In this document: positions 1 to 8,868 of the stretch, piece by piece
Position numbering within the stretch: the stretch's first letter is position 1
Layout of the letters: every line of letters starts with the position of its first letter
From: Pseudoalteromonas neustonica
GTDB taxonomy: Bacteria > Pseudomonadota > Gammaproteobacteria > Enterobacterales > Alteromonadaceae
Direction of reading: 5' to 3'
Length of the DNA stretch: 64,000 nt
Assembly: GCF_001653135.1 (NCBI RefSeq)
Contig: NZ_BDDS01000004.1
Location: 186,001 to 250,000 of the forward strand
Made by a program: the position numbers and the translations under genes
Notes under the pieces: model-generated
What the model was told of the DNA's origin: nothing
The model's input: only the letters and a program-made list of their open reading frames with translations
The model's database searches: none

Positions 1-982
1 GAATATCGGCTTTTCTATCACGCAGTGCTGGGATGCTCACTTTAACTAAATTAAGGCGGTAGTATAAATCAGCGCGAAACTCCCCTTTATCTACCAGTGA
101 CAATAAATCAACCTTCGTCGCTGCCACAATACGTACATCTAAATCAATAGCGCTATTACTGCCAACAGGTGTTACTTTTCGCTCTTCGAGCACGCGTAGT
201 AATTTTATTTGCAGTGACGTTGGCGTACTTTCAATTTCATCTAAAAAAACAGTACCACCTTGTGCAAACTCGAATTTTCCTTGGCGGCTTTGCGTTGCGC
301 CAGTGTAAGCACCACTGGCCGCGCCAAATAATTCGCTTTCAATAAGTTGCTCTGGTACTGCACCGCAATTTATAGCAACAAAATTACAGCGAGAACGGTT
401 GCTTTGATCGTGTAAATATCGCGCTACTAACTCTTTCCCCGTACCCGTTTCGCCTTCAATCATCACATCCGCTGGCGTATCAATAACGGTATTGAGTAAA
501 TGCATCATTTGCTGCATCTGCACGGTTTCACCCAAAATACGTACACCCGGAGCAGATGTTTTTTCTACTGCTAATTTTAATGCACGGTTTTCCATTACCA
601 GCGCACGTTTATCACTTGCTCTTGCGATACAGTCTAACAATTGCTCTGTCAGTGGTTTTTCAAATAAATCGTAAGCCCCCAACTGCATTGCTTTAACAGC
701 TACAGACACATCAGCAAATCCTGTTAGGAATATAACGGGCAGTTCGCTATCGAATGCCTTAACTTGCTCTAAAAAAGCCAAGCCATCCATTTTTGGCATA
801 TTAATATCACTGAGCACAATGCCATTAAAACGACGGCTTAATTTTGATAATGCACTCACAGGTTCACTAAAACATTGTACCTGATACCCTTCGAGTGTTA
901 GCAGTTGATTTAATGAGTCACGGATCATCGCTTCATCATCTATTACAATGATTTGCTTGCAGTCAATAGCTAAAGTATTCAT
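1..982 (-). CDS. Sigma-54-dependent response regulator, DctD-like (3' end cut by window)
   Basis: This is the effector of a two-component pair and activates sigma-54 promoters. I read 327 residues from ATG at 982; the C-terminal part, including the expected Fis-type helix-turn-helix, lies outside the window. A receiver domain comes first (IDDE acidic pocket near residue 15, phospho-acceptor Asp in VLSDINMPKMDG). An AAA+ domain follows, with Walker A GETGTGKE and the sigma-54 contact loop as GAYTGA instead of GAFTGA. The start overlaps the stop of the upstream sensor kinase by four bases (ATGA), so translation is probably coupled. The family controls C4-dicarboxylate uptake in known cases; the ligand here is not shown by the sequence. 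Confidence 0.9.
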   Translation of the reverse strand, partial: MNTLAIDCKQIIVIDDEAMIRDSLNQLLTLEGYQVQCFSEPVSALSKLSRRFNGIVLSDINMPKMDGLAFLEQVKAFDSELPVIFLTGFADVSVAVKAMQLGAYDLFEKPLTEQLLDCIARASDKRALVMENRALKLAVEKTSAPGVRILGETVQMQQMMHLLNTVIDTPADVMIEGETGTGKELVARYLHDQSNRSRCNFVAINCGAVPEQLIESELFGAASGAYTGATQSRQGKFEFAQGGTVFLDEIESTPTSLQIKLLRVLEERKVTPVGSNSAIDLDVRIVAATKVDLLSLVDKGEFRADLYYRLNLVKVSIPALRDRKADI

Positions 983-2715
983 TGCTCTCCTTGGGTACTT
1001 GTTAATGTAATTATAAATTGGGCACCGCCGGTAGGACGATTGTGCGCACTTAAACAGCCATTAAATGAATTAATGATCTGCTTAGAAATAGATAAACCTA
1101 AACCCAAGCCGTTTGTCGATTTAGTGCTATAAAACGGTTCAAAAATAGTGCCTAACGCATGTAACTCTATGCCCGGACCCGTATCTAAAATTGATAACTT
1201 AACGCGATCGTCAAATTGTTCAACCTCAAAGCTTAACTCACGCTTTAGACTTTGTAGCATTGCTTGGCTTGCATTAGTGATAACATTAACTAATACTTGC
1301 TCAAATTTAATTTCATCAACCCATACTTTAATGTCATCAGTTATAACGATTTCTTGAACCGTTACATCATCGTGTTTTAACTGTGCGGAAGCAATAACCA
1401 TCGCATTTCGGAGTAATTGATTTAAGCTTTGTGCTCGTAACTGGGTTTGGGCTGGCTTACTAAAATGCTTTAATTGGCCTACTATTTTATGCACGCGATC
1501 TATCAAAGATTGTACGATGACAATATTCTTTGCCGCTTGCTCTATATCCCCCTTGGTAATTAAACGTTTAGCACTAACAAGGTATGTGCTCATAGCACTC
1601 AATGGTTGATTAATTTCATGGTTAATACCCGCGCTAAGCTGGCCAATAGTGGCAAGCTTAGCCGCTTGCAGTAACGCTGTTTGAGCATTTTCTAAAGCAT
1701 GTGTACGCTCTATCACTTCTTGCTCAAGACTGTGCCGCGAATAAAGTAACTTTTTATAACCGGCAAACCTCGCCATTAGACTATAAAAAATAAGCAAGGT
1801 ACTGATGTAAATAACCGCCAGCCAAAATAACCGCGGGAGTTGATCAAGATTGACCGATGAAACATCCACTAACACCGTCATATCTGCTTTGATCCGATCG
1901 ATTGAGGCACTTGCTGGTACAAACTGACGACGTGTTTGGCGCTGCCCAATAGACAATAATGTGATGCCTTGGCTTGTGGTTTGCGCTAAATCAATGGCTG
2001 TGGGAGTGTGAGCCAAATAACGTCTACTTGTCTGTAACTGTTGCAGCTGTATATTAGATAAAGAATCAAAGGTATTAAGTCGCCATGATTGTTTATCCGA
2101 CATAGCGATAATTTTATCATCCAGTGTTAAATAAAAATGACTCGCATGCGATGTATTGAGTAATTGACGATCAGTCTCAAATTTAGAGACGTTTACCTTA
2201 AGTGTTACAACACCAATAACTTGCTGATTAAGGTAAATAGGCTCTGAAAAATATATACCCCGCTCATTTGAACGTAAGCCCAAAGCAAAATAGGCAATTT
2301 TATCACCCGCTAACGCTCGATAAAAGTAAGGCCTGAACGCAAAATTATTACCTATATACGTGTAATCAAGTTGCCAATTACTTGATGCGATCACATCTCC
2401 TTCACGATTGAGTACATACACATCAGATGCGCCACTGGCTTGTTGTATATCTGCTAAATAGTTATTAACCTGTTGTGCGGATTGATTTTCATTACTAATA
2501 AACGTGGTTAATAATTGATTGTCTGTGGCTAGATAAGGAATTGTTGCAAACCGAGACAGCTCAGTATCAAGGTAGTGACTGAGTTGCCCAACTTGCACTT
2601 CGGCTTGGCGCTTTGCATTGCCTAAATCATATTGACGCCCAAATAAAAAACTTAGTAATAACACTATAATGAGCACAACAATAGCAAGCGTAATCTTTCT
2701 GGAAAAGTACAACAT
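979..2715 (-). CDS. Membrane sensor histidine kinase, DctB-like
   Basis: This protein of about 578 residues senses an extracellular ligand and phosphorylates the adjacent DctD-like regulator. There is an N-terminal membrane segment at about residues 5-25, a periplasmic double-Cache-type region to about 290, and a second membrane segment at about 297-315. A coiled linker, a HisKA domain with the H-box INHEINQPLSAM and a C-terminal ATPase domain (DTGPGI, GLGLGLSIS) follow. I start at ATG 2715; a TTG two codons upstream is the only extension and has no better ribosome site. It lies 36 bp downstream of a TonB receptor gene on the same strand, so the three genes look like one operon. The DctB assignment rests on architecture and on the partner. 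Confidence 0.87.
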   Translation of the reverse strand: MLYFSRKITLAIVVLIIVLLLSFLFGRQYDLGNAKRQAEVQVGQLSHYLDTELSRFATIPYLATDNQLLTTFISNENQSAQQVNNYLADIQQASGASDVYVLNREGDVIASSNWQLDYTYIGNNFAFRPYFYRALAGDKIAYFALGLRSNERGIYFSEPIYLNQQVIGVVTLKVNVSKFETDRQLLNTSHASHFYLTLDDKIIAMSDKQSWRLNTFDSLSNIQLQQLQTSRRYLAHTPTAIDLAQTTSQGITLLSIGQRQTRRQFVPASASIDRIKADMTVLVDVSSVNLDQLPRLFWLAVIYISTLLIFYSLMARFAGYKKLLYSRHSLEQEVIERTHALENAQTALLQAAKLATIGQLSAGINHEINQPLSAMSTYLVSAKRLITKGDIEQAAKNIVIVQSLIDRVHKIVGQLKHFSKPAQTQLRAQSLNQLLRNAMVIASAQLKHDDVTVQEIVITDDIKVWVDEIKFEQVLVNVITNASQAMLQSLKRELSFEVEQFDDRVKLSILDTGPGIELHALGTIFEPFYSTKSTNGLGLGLSISKQIINSFNGCLSAHNRPTGGAQFIITLTSTQGEQ

Positions 2716-2751
2716 GAGCAACCATAATGCGCAGCTTAGCGCCTCAAAAAC

Positions 2752-4728
2752 TTAAAATTTGACTTGATAGTGTAACGAGTATTCACTGCCGACACCAGCA
2801 ACTGCACCATTACTCACTCGCGGATCATATACATAGTAGTGTTTATCTAAGAGATTATGCACTTTTAAGCTGATTTGAGTTTTTGCACTAAGCTGCCAAC
2901 TTACAGCCCCACCAATGAGAAAATACGCTGATTGATCAAAGATATGATCTGTAGTGTGTGCCTGAACTTGGTCACGCCAAACACTATTTAAACTTAACAT
3001 CCATTGATCATATTGGTAATTCGCAATCACACTTGCAAAGCGTTTAAATGTTGGTCTCATTGGTACATCAAAATAATGGGTATAAGTAGCTTCAACAGAA
3101 AAATCACTGTTTATCTGCACACGGCTATCAAGTTCTATGCCTCGGTTAATGTCATCTAATTGGTTTTCAAAAGTAAACATGTTGTCGTGAATTGTATGCG
3201 GCACTATATTAATAAAATCATGTAACTGGTTATAAAACAGTACTGAGTTTAAATGCCAATCCCGATGTTTATAACGCCATACTAACTCTGTCGTTTTAAC
3301 ATACTCAGACTGTAAGTTTGGATTACCCATAGTAACGTCATCATTCGAATATAACTCATTAGTCACAGGAGTACGAAATGACTCGCCGTATTGCAACTTT
3401 AAAGTATGCGCTAATGCCGGTTGATAAATAACTGATATACGCGGTGATAATTTACTGTCTAAATCTTTAACATCATCATACCTAGTACCTACAAACAAGG
3501 TTAGTTGTTCTGAATAAGGAATTTTAAGCTGCCCATAAACGCTTTTTGTCTCAAAGCTGGATTTGAGATCAGTAAAAGGAGCAAAGTCATTGACTGTTAT
3601 TATTCCACCTTGATAGAACGGATCTTCGACAATAATTTCACCACGGCTTGAATCAAAATAATTTGTACGCACATCAGCTTTAAGCTGCTCTGCATGGCTA
3701 TATTCAACACCTGAATTCAATGACCAGCCGTTATAAAATGTATGGCTTGCGTCTATATTTATTTTCAAATCAGTTGTGTGCCAATCAGGGCCAATAAAAA
3801 AATCATGATTAGCATTAAGTAACGCGTTGGCTGATGCTATTAACCCTGCACTTTGAATTTCGTGATGAGTATACGACACCTTTGAAGATACAGAGCTCGA
3901 ATCAGAATCTAGCCAGTCATACCCTAAAGATAGAAAGTGATTTTCGCTACGGTGTTGATTATCGTTAGAATAGCCACCTAAATTAAGAAACTTATTTAAT
4001 TCAGTAAAATTATAACGCCCACTTAGTGACAATTTATCGATGTTTATACCTACCTCAAGATAGGCAGACTCAAGAGGGTCTTTAACACCTTGCTCATAAC
4101 GCTCGCCTTCTTTATGGTAGTAAGCCATATTTGCATAAACATGAGTATTGGCATTAAATTGATGATTAAGCGACGAAGTAGCACCTACTTGCCCCGCATT
4201 ACCTATAGCGATAGACATTTCATTGTGATGCGTTTTAGTAACAATATTCATCACACCCAAAAATGCATTACTGCCATATAATGCAGATCCAGGTCCTCGG
4301 ATAAATTCAACTTTATCAATGATTTCAACAGGAATATAGGGCATATAAACTGAAGCTTTACCAAACGAGGACTCATTCAAGCGCTCGCCATTGATCATTA
4401 CCAATATATTACCACTATCTAAATATACACCACGGGCATGATCTTTAGGCACAGCTCCAACCCAATCTCCACGAGTCGATTGCATACCCGGTACAAAATT
4501 CATCAGCTCAAAAGCATTATGTATGCCTAATAAAGCGATTTTTTGACGATTAAAAACGGTAATAGTTGATGGGGCTGAGGTAAGTGTTTCGGAAGTTTTT
4601 GAGGCAATATCGACTTGAACTTCAAGTAGATCTTCAAAGCTAAGTGCAAATAAATCGTCTGACTCAGTTGCTGATAATGGAATTGTGTAAATACACAAAA
4701 AAATACATGCTGATTGCTTTAAAGTCAT
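2752..4728 (-). CDS. TonB-dependent outer-membrane receptor
   Basis: This is an outer-membrane beta-barrel that imports a substrate using TonB energy. A signal peptide covers about residues 1-20. The plug domain spans about 40-165 and shows typical motifs (FVPGMQSTRG, VMINGERLNE, VEFIRGPGSALYGSNAF, VMNIVTK). The rest is a barrel ending in an aromatic residue (YQVKF), as barrel-assembly signals do. At 658 residues it is a short receptor of the CirA/colicin-receptor kind. Its position just ahead of the DctB/DctD-like pair suggests that the pair senses or controls uptake of the same substrate. The substrate itself cannot be read. No clear Shine-Dalgarno sequence precedes the ATG. Confidence 0.9.
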   Translation of the reverse strand: MTLKQSACIFLCIYTIPLSATESDDLFALSFEDLLEVQVDIASKTSETLTSAPSTITVFNRQKIALLGIHNAFELMNFVPGMQSTRGDWVGAVPKDHARGVYLDSGNILVMINGERLNESSFGKASVYMPYIPVEIIDKVEFIRGPGSALYGSNAFLGVMNIVTKTHHNEMSIAIGNAGQVGATSSLNHQFNANTHVYANMAYYHKEGERYEQGVKDPLESAYLEVGINIDKLSLSGRYNFTELNKFLNLGGYSNDNQHRSENHFLSLGYDWLDSDSSSVSSKVSYTHHEIQSAGLIASANALLNANHDFFIGPDWHTTDLKINIDASHTFYNGWSLNSGVEYSHAEQLKADVRTNYFDSSRGEIIVEDPFYQGGIITVNDFAPFTDLKSSFETKSVYGQLKIPYSEQLTLFVGTRYDDVKDLDSKLSPRISVIYQPALAHTLKLQYGESFRTPVTNELYSNDDVTMGNPNLQSEYVKTTELVWRYKHRDWHLNSVLFYNQLHDFINIVPHTIHDNMFTFENQLDDINRGIELDSRVQINSDFSVEATYTHYFDVPMRPTFKRFASVIANYQYDQWMLSLNSVWRDQVQAHTTDHIFDQSAYFLIGGAVSWQLSAKTQISLKVHNLLDKHYYVYDPRVSNGAVAGVGSEYSLHYQVKF

Positions 4729-4846
4729 TACGCCGCTTTACACCTATATTTCATAATAAATTAACTACACTGTAAAAATGTAGTATTTACAATATTAATA
4801 CAAATGCGCGACGGCGCGATAATTATTTCTATAAATTTTCGTAGAT

Positions 4847-5110
4847 TTAAGCTGTTGCAGTATTACGTTTCGCTTTTAAATATTTATATAAACCGATTAA
4901 TGATGCTGCAATCCAAAATATTTCTATCACAAAACTTGCTAAATTAAAGTTATAACAAAGACTTATCAATAATAATATAGCCCCCGTTAAATTCATCATA
5001 TTGTACAACAAGCCTGTTGGCACCGCTTTACCTAGTTGCAACATAAAAAATGCACCAACTACTAAAAAAGTCCCAGTCATACCTACAATATCAAATAAAA
5101 GTGCAATCAC
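4847..5110 (-). CDS. Small CBU_0592-like membrane protein
   Basis: This is an 87-residue hydrophobic protein with about three membrane helices (residues 5-25, 35-55 and 60-78) and a basic tail (YLKAKRNTATA). Its size and pattern fit the CBU_0592-type family of small bacterial membrane proteins, whose function is not established. The start is GTG at 5110 with AGGG about nine bases upstream. It stands alone, with an AT-rich gap of about 120 bp before the TonB receptor gene. The family name is from memory and should be treated as moderate. Confidence 0.6.
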   Translation of the reverse strand: MIALLFDIVGMTGTFLVVGAFFMLQLGKAVPTGLLYNMMNLTGAILLLISLCYNFNLASFVIEIFWIAASLIGLYKYLKAKRNTATA

Positions 5111-5533
5111 GTGCGTGTTCCCTTATCCATTCAAATTACCCACACTACTGGCCCAATCCATGGGGAGGGTTGTTTTCAATCATTGAAACAGCAAACCGAG
5201 TAAGTCTAGCAGGGTTAAAATATTGGCACAGGATAAATGTCCTGCTTTAGCCCATGCATAGATACAAAGACAAATCACAACATATGCCTAAAGCAATAAT
5301 TAAAAAGTAAATAAGAAATTGCGACCTTGGTGGTCACCTGTTATCACATTATTTCGCCGAAAAAGTTATGAAAATCATAAGGCCGTACACAATTAGGATT
5401 ATTGATGCCTTACCCTAAAATACACGCTACCTAAGAAATATAACGTATGAAGTCACAATTCTAATTCATCTATTAACAATTATTTTTTAACTTTCCTATA
5501 ATTACACTTACTTTATGGTTTATGTGAGCATCC
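5111..5533. other. Gene-free intergenic stretch
   Basis: About 420 bp between a leftward and a rightward gene. It is AT-rich, with no convincing ORF, RNA gene or long inverted repeat. It must hold the divergent promoters of the membrane protein and the lysozyme-like gene, but I see no unambiguous -35/-10 pair. Confidence 0.5.
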
Positions 5534-6151
5534 ATGAAAAAGCAACAAACCTTAGAAATGGAACGTGTTGAGCAACATTTTATCCGTTATCTACCAGACA
5601 TCTCATACTTATATCTCGATAAAAATGGCCGAGCTTATATAGGTATGGGTTTTCATATCAGCTCAAAATCTGACTATATTAGGCTTCCCCTTAAAGATAA
5701 ACGCACTAAAAAAGCAGTAAGCAATATCGATAAGGCCACCGAGTTTGCACGTATAATTCGTTTACCAAAGGGCTATGCCGTGAATTTTTACGAGCCCTTC
5801 GGCGAATGTTACTTATCCCATAATGAATCAATCATCTTGTTAAAAAATAAAATCAAGCAACTTACCATTGAATTTAAAGAACAACATGCTGAATTAAATT
5901 TTGCACAACTGCCTGCAAAAGTGCAATTGGCAGTGCTCGATGTGGCGTACGATTTAACCGAACAATCAATAAAACACGCTTACCCTGATTTTTATCAAGC
6001 TATTTGCATTAAAAATTGGCCTGTTGCCACACAAACGTGCACGCGTTCAGGAATCTGTAAAGTCCGTAATAATGCCGTACAGGCACTTTTTAAAAACCTA
6101 GAGACGCCAGATAAAAGCGTCTTTGAGACCTTTAAAAACTGGTTTTTATAA
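5534..6151 (+). CDS. Lysozyme-like protein (GH24/pesticin-like fold)
   Basis: A 205-residue protein whose first third resembles phage T4-type lysozymes: YLDKNGRAYIGMGFHI matches the beta-hairpin of the muramidase active site (D-x-x-G-x-x-x-I-G-x-G-x). The later LPAKVQLAVLDVAYDL, followed by an R-x2-N near the end (CKVRNNAVQ), matches the helical part of the same fold. The role would be cleavage of peptidoglycan or action as a lysozyme-fold toxin or effector. No signal peptide is visible, so export would need a holin, a secretion system or lysis. The catalytic Glu is probably in the VEQHF segment, but its spacing is not clear. No phage genes surround it. A degraded lysozyme with a new role is possible. 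Confidence 0.6.
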   Translation: MKKQQTLEMERVEQHFIRYLPDISYLYLDKNGRAYIGMGFHISSKSDYIRLPLKDKRTKKAVSNIDKATEFARIIRLPKGYAVNFYEPFGECYLSHNESIILLKNKIKQLTIEFKEQHAELNFAQLPAKVQLAVLDVAYDLTEQSIKHAYPDFYQAICIKNWPVATQTCTRSGICKVRNNAVQALFKNLETPDKSVFETFKNWFL

Positions 6152-6300
6152 AGTGGATGGTTTTATATTCTCAATTGCAAATATTTATTATATAAAGGAT
6201 TTCGATTAAAAACTATTTTCATAAAGCAAAGTATTAAGCATCAATAATACTTAATTAAACCGCCCAAATTAATATTATTTTTTTATTAAAGCCATGGAGT

Positions 6301-6440
6301 ATATTCACACCAATCGACGTCATAACTAGATGCGAAGTCATATTTAAAGTGAGTTTAAAAATAACAACACTTTGTTTTTTAATAAAAAGATCAAGAAAAA
6401 ACAGCTATCTGCTTAACCGGGAATTTATAATGGGTGACCC
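6301..6440. repeat. Dispersed ~140-bp repeat, copy A
   Basis: This block matches 8686-8827 almost base for base with a few indels. It runs from ATATTCACACCAATCGACGT to AATGGGTGACCC. Copy B lies at the far end of the IS110 remnant, so the block may be an end of that element or an independent short non-autonomous element. Copy A ends just past the 3' end of the secreted orphan gene. Confidence 0.75.
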
Positions 6441-6443
6441 CTG

Positions 6444-6950
6444 TTATTTCTTAGGTGGTGGAATTGGAAATAAAGGCAGCTCACGCTGGTATTTATAATC
6501 TCCATTAGTTGAGGCCTTTAACTGGTCCACCTTATGAATACAACCTAAGTATTCAATCCTCCAACGAGTGTTTGGTGGTTTATCTTTTATGCAACCACTA
6601 TCAAAGATGCCTTTAACTGTATAATATACTCCATCTATATCATTGAGTGTTATTTCTTTGGGTAAATTGAAGAGAAGAATAGTTTCTTCTGCTCGGCCTG
6701 AGCGAGCTGCATCTTCACCATACTTTAAAAAAACTGGATTTTCTCTATGACTACGTAAAAGTAAACCCGTTATTTTTATTTTTTTTTTGTCATACATTTC
6801 AGGGAAAACAACTAATTTCATAAAAGGCACATGCGGTACATCCTCTTGTATTTCCGATTCATTGACCAAACTGTTAGTTTCTCCTGGTTTGGAGAAAAGG
6901 AGTAACCCTATAAAGATCGTCAAATTTAGTTTATTCGTTACCAATTGCAT
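6444..6950 (-). CDS. Secreted protein of unknown function
   Basis: A 168-residue protein with an N-terminal hydrophobic signal segment (about residues 8-20, after basic residues). The mature part contains MYDKKKIKITGLLL and later YTVKGIFDSGC, a beta-rich pattern like small OB-fold-type periplasmic proteins. Two cysteines (near residues 118 and 135) could form a disulphide. I do not recognise a named family. The stop lies three bases beyond repeat copy A, so the true 3' end may have been changed by that element. A ribosome site (GGAGG) lies just upstream of the ATG. Confidence 0.5.
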   Translation of the reverse strand: MQLVTNKLNLTIFIGLLLFSKPGETNSLVNESEIQEDVPHVPFMKLVVFPEMYDKKKIKITGLLLRSHRENPVFLKYGEDAARSGRAEETILLFNLPKEITLNDIDGVYYTVKGIFDSGCIKDKPPNTRWRIEYLGCIHKVDQLKASTNGDYKYQRELPLFPIPPPKK

Positions 6951-7075
6951 GAACCACCTCCTTCAATTATTGTTATGTTGATGCATAAAGTACTTTGATT
7001 ATGTTTTTCTGGGCTGTTAAATGCTTCCCCATTCATTTTCCATAATGTTCTTCCTTCACTATTAACTTAAAACTT

Positions 7076-7127
7076 AAGTTGACACCCATCTTAATTATTT
7101 ATTGAAAAAAAACAACAAACACACCGC
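7076..7127. repeat. Short dispersed repeat with GACACCCATC core, copy 1
   Basis: The sequence around AAGTTGACACCCATCTTAAT continues with AATTATTTATTG and AACAACAAA. It matches 9738-9790 over about 50 bp. The same core (AGATGACACCCATCC) occurs alone at 7481-7496. These look like remnants of one mobile-element end that litters this accessory zone. Confidence 0.6.
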
Positions 7128-7300
7128 TTGACATCATTAGTAAGTAAACATTTTCGACATAATCACGATTTAAACACAGTTCCAAAACTTAAGTTCTGAA
7201 TTTGGCTAAATTCAAAAATTTAGGCTCCTACATTACAGGCACATACGCTTTTCTCTTGAAGAGCAATTTTAAGATTTAAAAGTGTGTGAACACTACGCTA

Positions 7301-7447
7301 GTAACTTTTCGCAGTTGCTGATGTTCGTTCGCCGTTTTCTGTTTAAATTTTTGCAATAACGTGTGTGCGATGACACTCTACCTACTGCGCCATGACATAC
7401 GCGCGAAAATTGCGTGGTCAGTTTTAACCAGTTTTCTGGGGAGATAT
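7301..7447. repeat. Direct repeat of ~146 bp, copy 1
   Basis: It begins GTAACTTTTCGCAGTTGCTG and ends near AACCAGTTTTC-GGGA. A second copy in the same orientation lies at 7675-7819, with scattered substitutions. Between them are about 230 bp of unique AT-rich sequence. No transposase or long terminal inverted repeat is seen. Confidence 0.8.
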
Positions 7448-7480
7448 TTACTCTTTCTAGTAAAGGTAAAAAAATATCTT

Positions 7481-7496
7481 AAGATGACACCCATCC
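7481..7496. repeat. GATGACACCCATC motif, solitary copy
   Basis: AAGATGACACCCATCC between the two 146-bp direct repeats, identical to the core at 9738-9753 and one base off the core at 7076. Confidence 0.5.
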
Positions 7497-7674
7497 TAAA
7501 GTTTGATACTTGAATTCAAGAAGAGATAAGTTTTTAGCCCAAAAGAGTAAACTTAGTAGCGCAGTTTTATTTGCTCAATTAAAGTGGCTGTCTAGTTTAT
7601 TCAATATTAAGAACTAAGGTATGTTTGATCATTAACAGAGTTCAACTTCAAGTTTCTTAAGATCCAACCTATGA

Positions 7675-7819
7675 GTAACTTTTCGCAGTTGCTGATGTTC
7701 GCTCGCCGTTTCCTGTTTAAATTTTCGCAGTAACGTGTGTGTGATGACACTCTACCTACTGCGCCATGAAATACGCGGTAAAGTGTGGTGAGTTTTAACC
7801 AGTTTTCAGGGAAGGTATT
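7675..7819. repeat. Direct repeat of ~146 bp, copy 2
   Basis: Second copy of the block at 7301-7447, same orientation. Its right edge lies about eight bases from the premature end of the secreted protein fragment at 7828-8022, so insertion of this block probably removed the rest of that gene. An apparent 77-codon leftward ORF over this copy is a by-product of the repeat. Confidence 0.75.
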
Positions 7820-7827
7820 GATGTGCA

Positions 7828-8022
7828 TCAGGCCATCCATACTCGGCCGCTAGTGCAATGTTCAGGCACTTCGTTAGCATTAATACGCACAAGTAACCCT
7901 GAGCTAATACTGGTAATATTCGTGATTTTTCCACTAACATGACCTTTGCCAACAGCAGCGATTGCATTTATAGAAAATAAAACACTAATAAATGTAAACA
8001 CTCTTAATAACATTTTATTCAA
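7828..8022 (-). pseudogene. 5' fragment of a secreted protein gene
   Basis: This encodes 64 residues: a signal peptide (LLRVFTFISVLFSINAIAA, about residues 5-22), then a start of mature protein containing GKITNITSISSGLLVRI and EHCTSGRVWMA. Small secreted proteins of this type continue well past that point, whereas here a stop follows at once and the 146-bp repeat begins. I read it as the surviving N-terminal part of a gene truncated by the repeat. The function of the full-length family is unknown to me. Confidence 0.55.
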
Positions 8023-8102
8023 TATCCTTATTAAAAATAACTATCATGATAAAAAGGCAAAAAGAAAGAGCTGCTCCCATTGACTTTATTTCTTGGTGTC
8101 TA

Positions 8103-8120
8103 AAGTCAAGATTTGACCCC
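8103..8120. repeat. Palindromic GTCAAGATTTGAC motif, left copy
   Basis: AAGTCAAGATTTGACCCC holds a GTCAA-gat-TTGAC palindrome. A nearly identical copy in the same orientation lies at 8869-8886. The two bracket the IS110 remnant and everything behind it, so they may mark a composite insertion. Confidence 0.6.
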
Positions 8121-8137
8121 ATTTTTTCATTTTCAGC

Positions 8138-8380
8138 AATGGAAAGAAGAAAGGCGCTACAAATCAAAAGAATGGTAATCGTTACTTAGCGTGGGCGTTT
8201 ACTGAGGCCGCTAACTTTGCTATTCGGTATAACCCAACAATTAAAAAGTATTATCAACGCAAGTTAGCTAAAACAAACCAAGTTATCGCGATTAAAACAG
8301 TTGCGCATAAACTGGCAAGAGCGTGTTACCACGTGCTGAAAAACAATGTCCCATTTGATGAACACAAGGCTTTTTATTAG
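8138..8380 (+). pseudogene. 3' remnant of an IS110-family transposase
   Basis: The reading frame from 8138 to the TAG at 8380 encodes about 80 residues. They include KNGNRYLAWAFTEAANFAIR and VAHKLARACYHVLKNN, which is the conserved C-terminal domain of IS110/IS116/IS902-type (Transposase_20) recombinases. The N-terminal RuvC-like DEDD domain is absent and unrelated sequence precedes 8135, so the gene is broken and inactive. Members of this family insert by a bridge-RNA-guided reaction. For the IS1111 subgroup that RNA is encoded downstream of the gene, so the noncoding stretch after 8380 is of interest. Confidence 0.85.
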
Positions 8381-8685
8381 CGACTATGAAATGAATTAGG
8401 TTAACGTGTTGAGTTAATAGTGGGGTTGGTAAAACCATCAGATCTGATTGAGCCTGCACGTTAACCGCTCATATTTAAATGTTGGGTATGCCCACTGTCT
8501 GAGCCACACAGGGTTGGTTATGTAAAAAACATAAACCACAGATTTGTTATAGCGCAGGGCATAAGCACTGCCAAAAACTGGACAGACATTGGCACTAAAC
8601 GATGACTGAGGCGAAAGCCAAGGGCCTTAATTAACCATCAACGATGCTTAATTGAATAGCCTAAATTCATATGGGTGACTGGTGC
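8381..8685 (+). other. Noncoding tail of the IS110 remnant, possible bridge-RNA relic
   Basis: About 300 bp with no ORF directly follows the transposase fragment. It holds several short self-complementary stretches (for example ACATAAACCACAG next to GGTTGGTTATGT). IS1111-group elements encode their bridge RNA in this position, so it may preserve that locus. I cannot fold it reliably by eye, so the RNA call is an inference. Confidence 0.3.
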
Positions 8686-8827
8686 ATATTCACACCAATC
8701 GACGTCATTACTGGATGCATAGTCATATTTAAAGTGAGTTTAAAAAGTAACAACACTTGGTTTTTTGAATAAAAAGATCAAGAAAACACAGCTGCCTGCT
8801 TGACCGGAACTTTCTAATGGGTGACCC
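8686..8827. repeat. Dispersed ~140-bp repeat, copy B
   Basis: Second copy of the block at 6301-6440, same orientation, ending in AATGGGTGACCC. It follows the noncoding tail of the IS110 remnant. ATGGGTGAC also occurs just before its left edge, so the block is flanked by this short direct repeat. Confidence 0.75.
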
Positions 8828-8868
8828 TATTTTCTTCCTCTCACTCTTTACCTAGCTCTTGATGTACG

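Noticed and set aside
7301..7819. The paired 146-bp repeats as integron attC sites
   Set aside because: The length is plausible, but I cannot find the paired core sites or the imperfect palindrome expected of attC.
7607..7840. 77-codon open frame on the minus strand
   Set aside because: It lies across the second 146-bp repeat and has no family match or ribosome site; a similar frame comes from the repeat itself.
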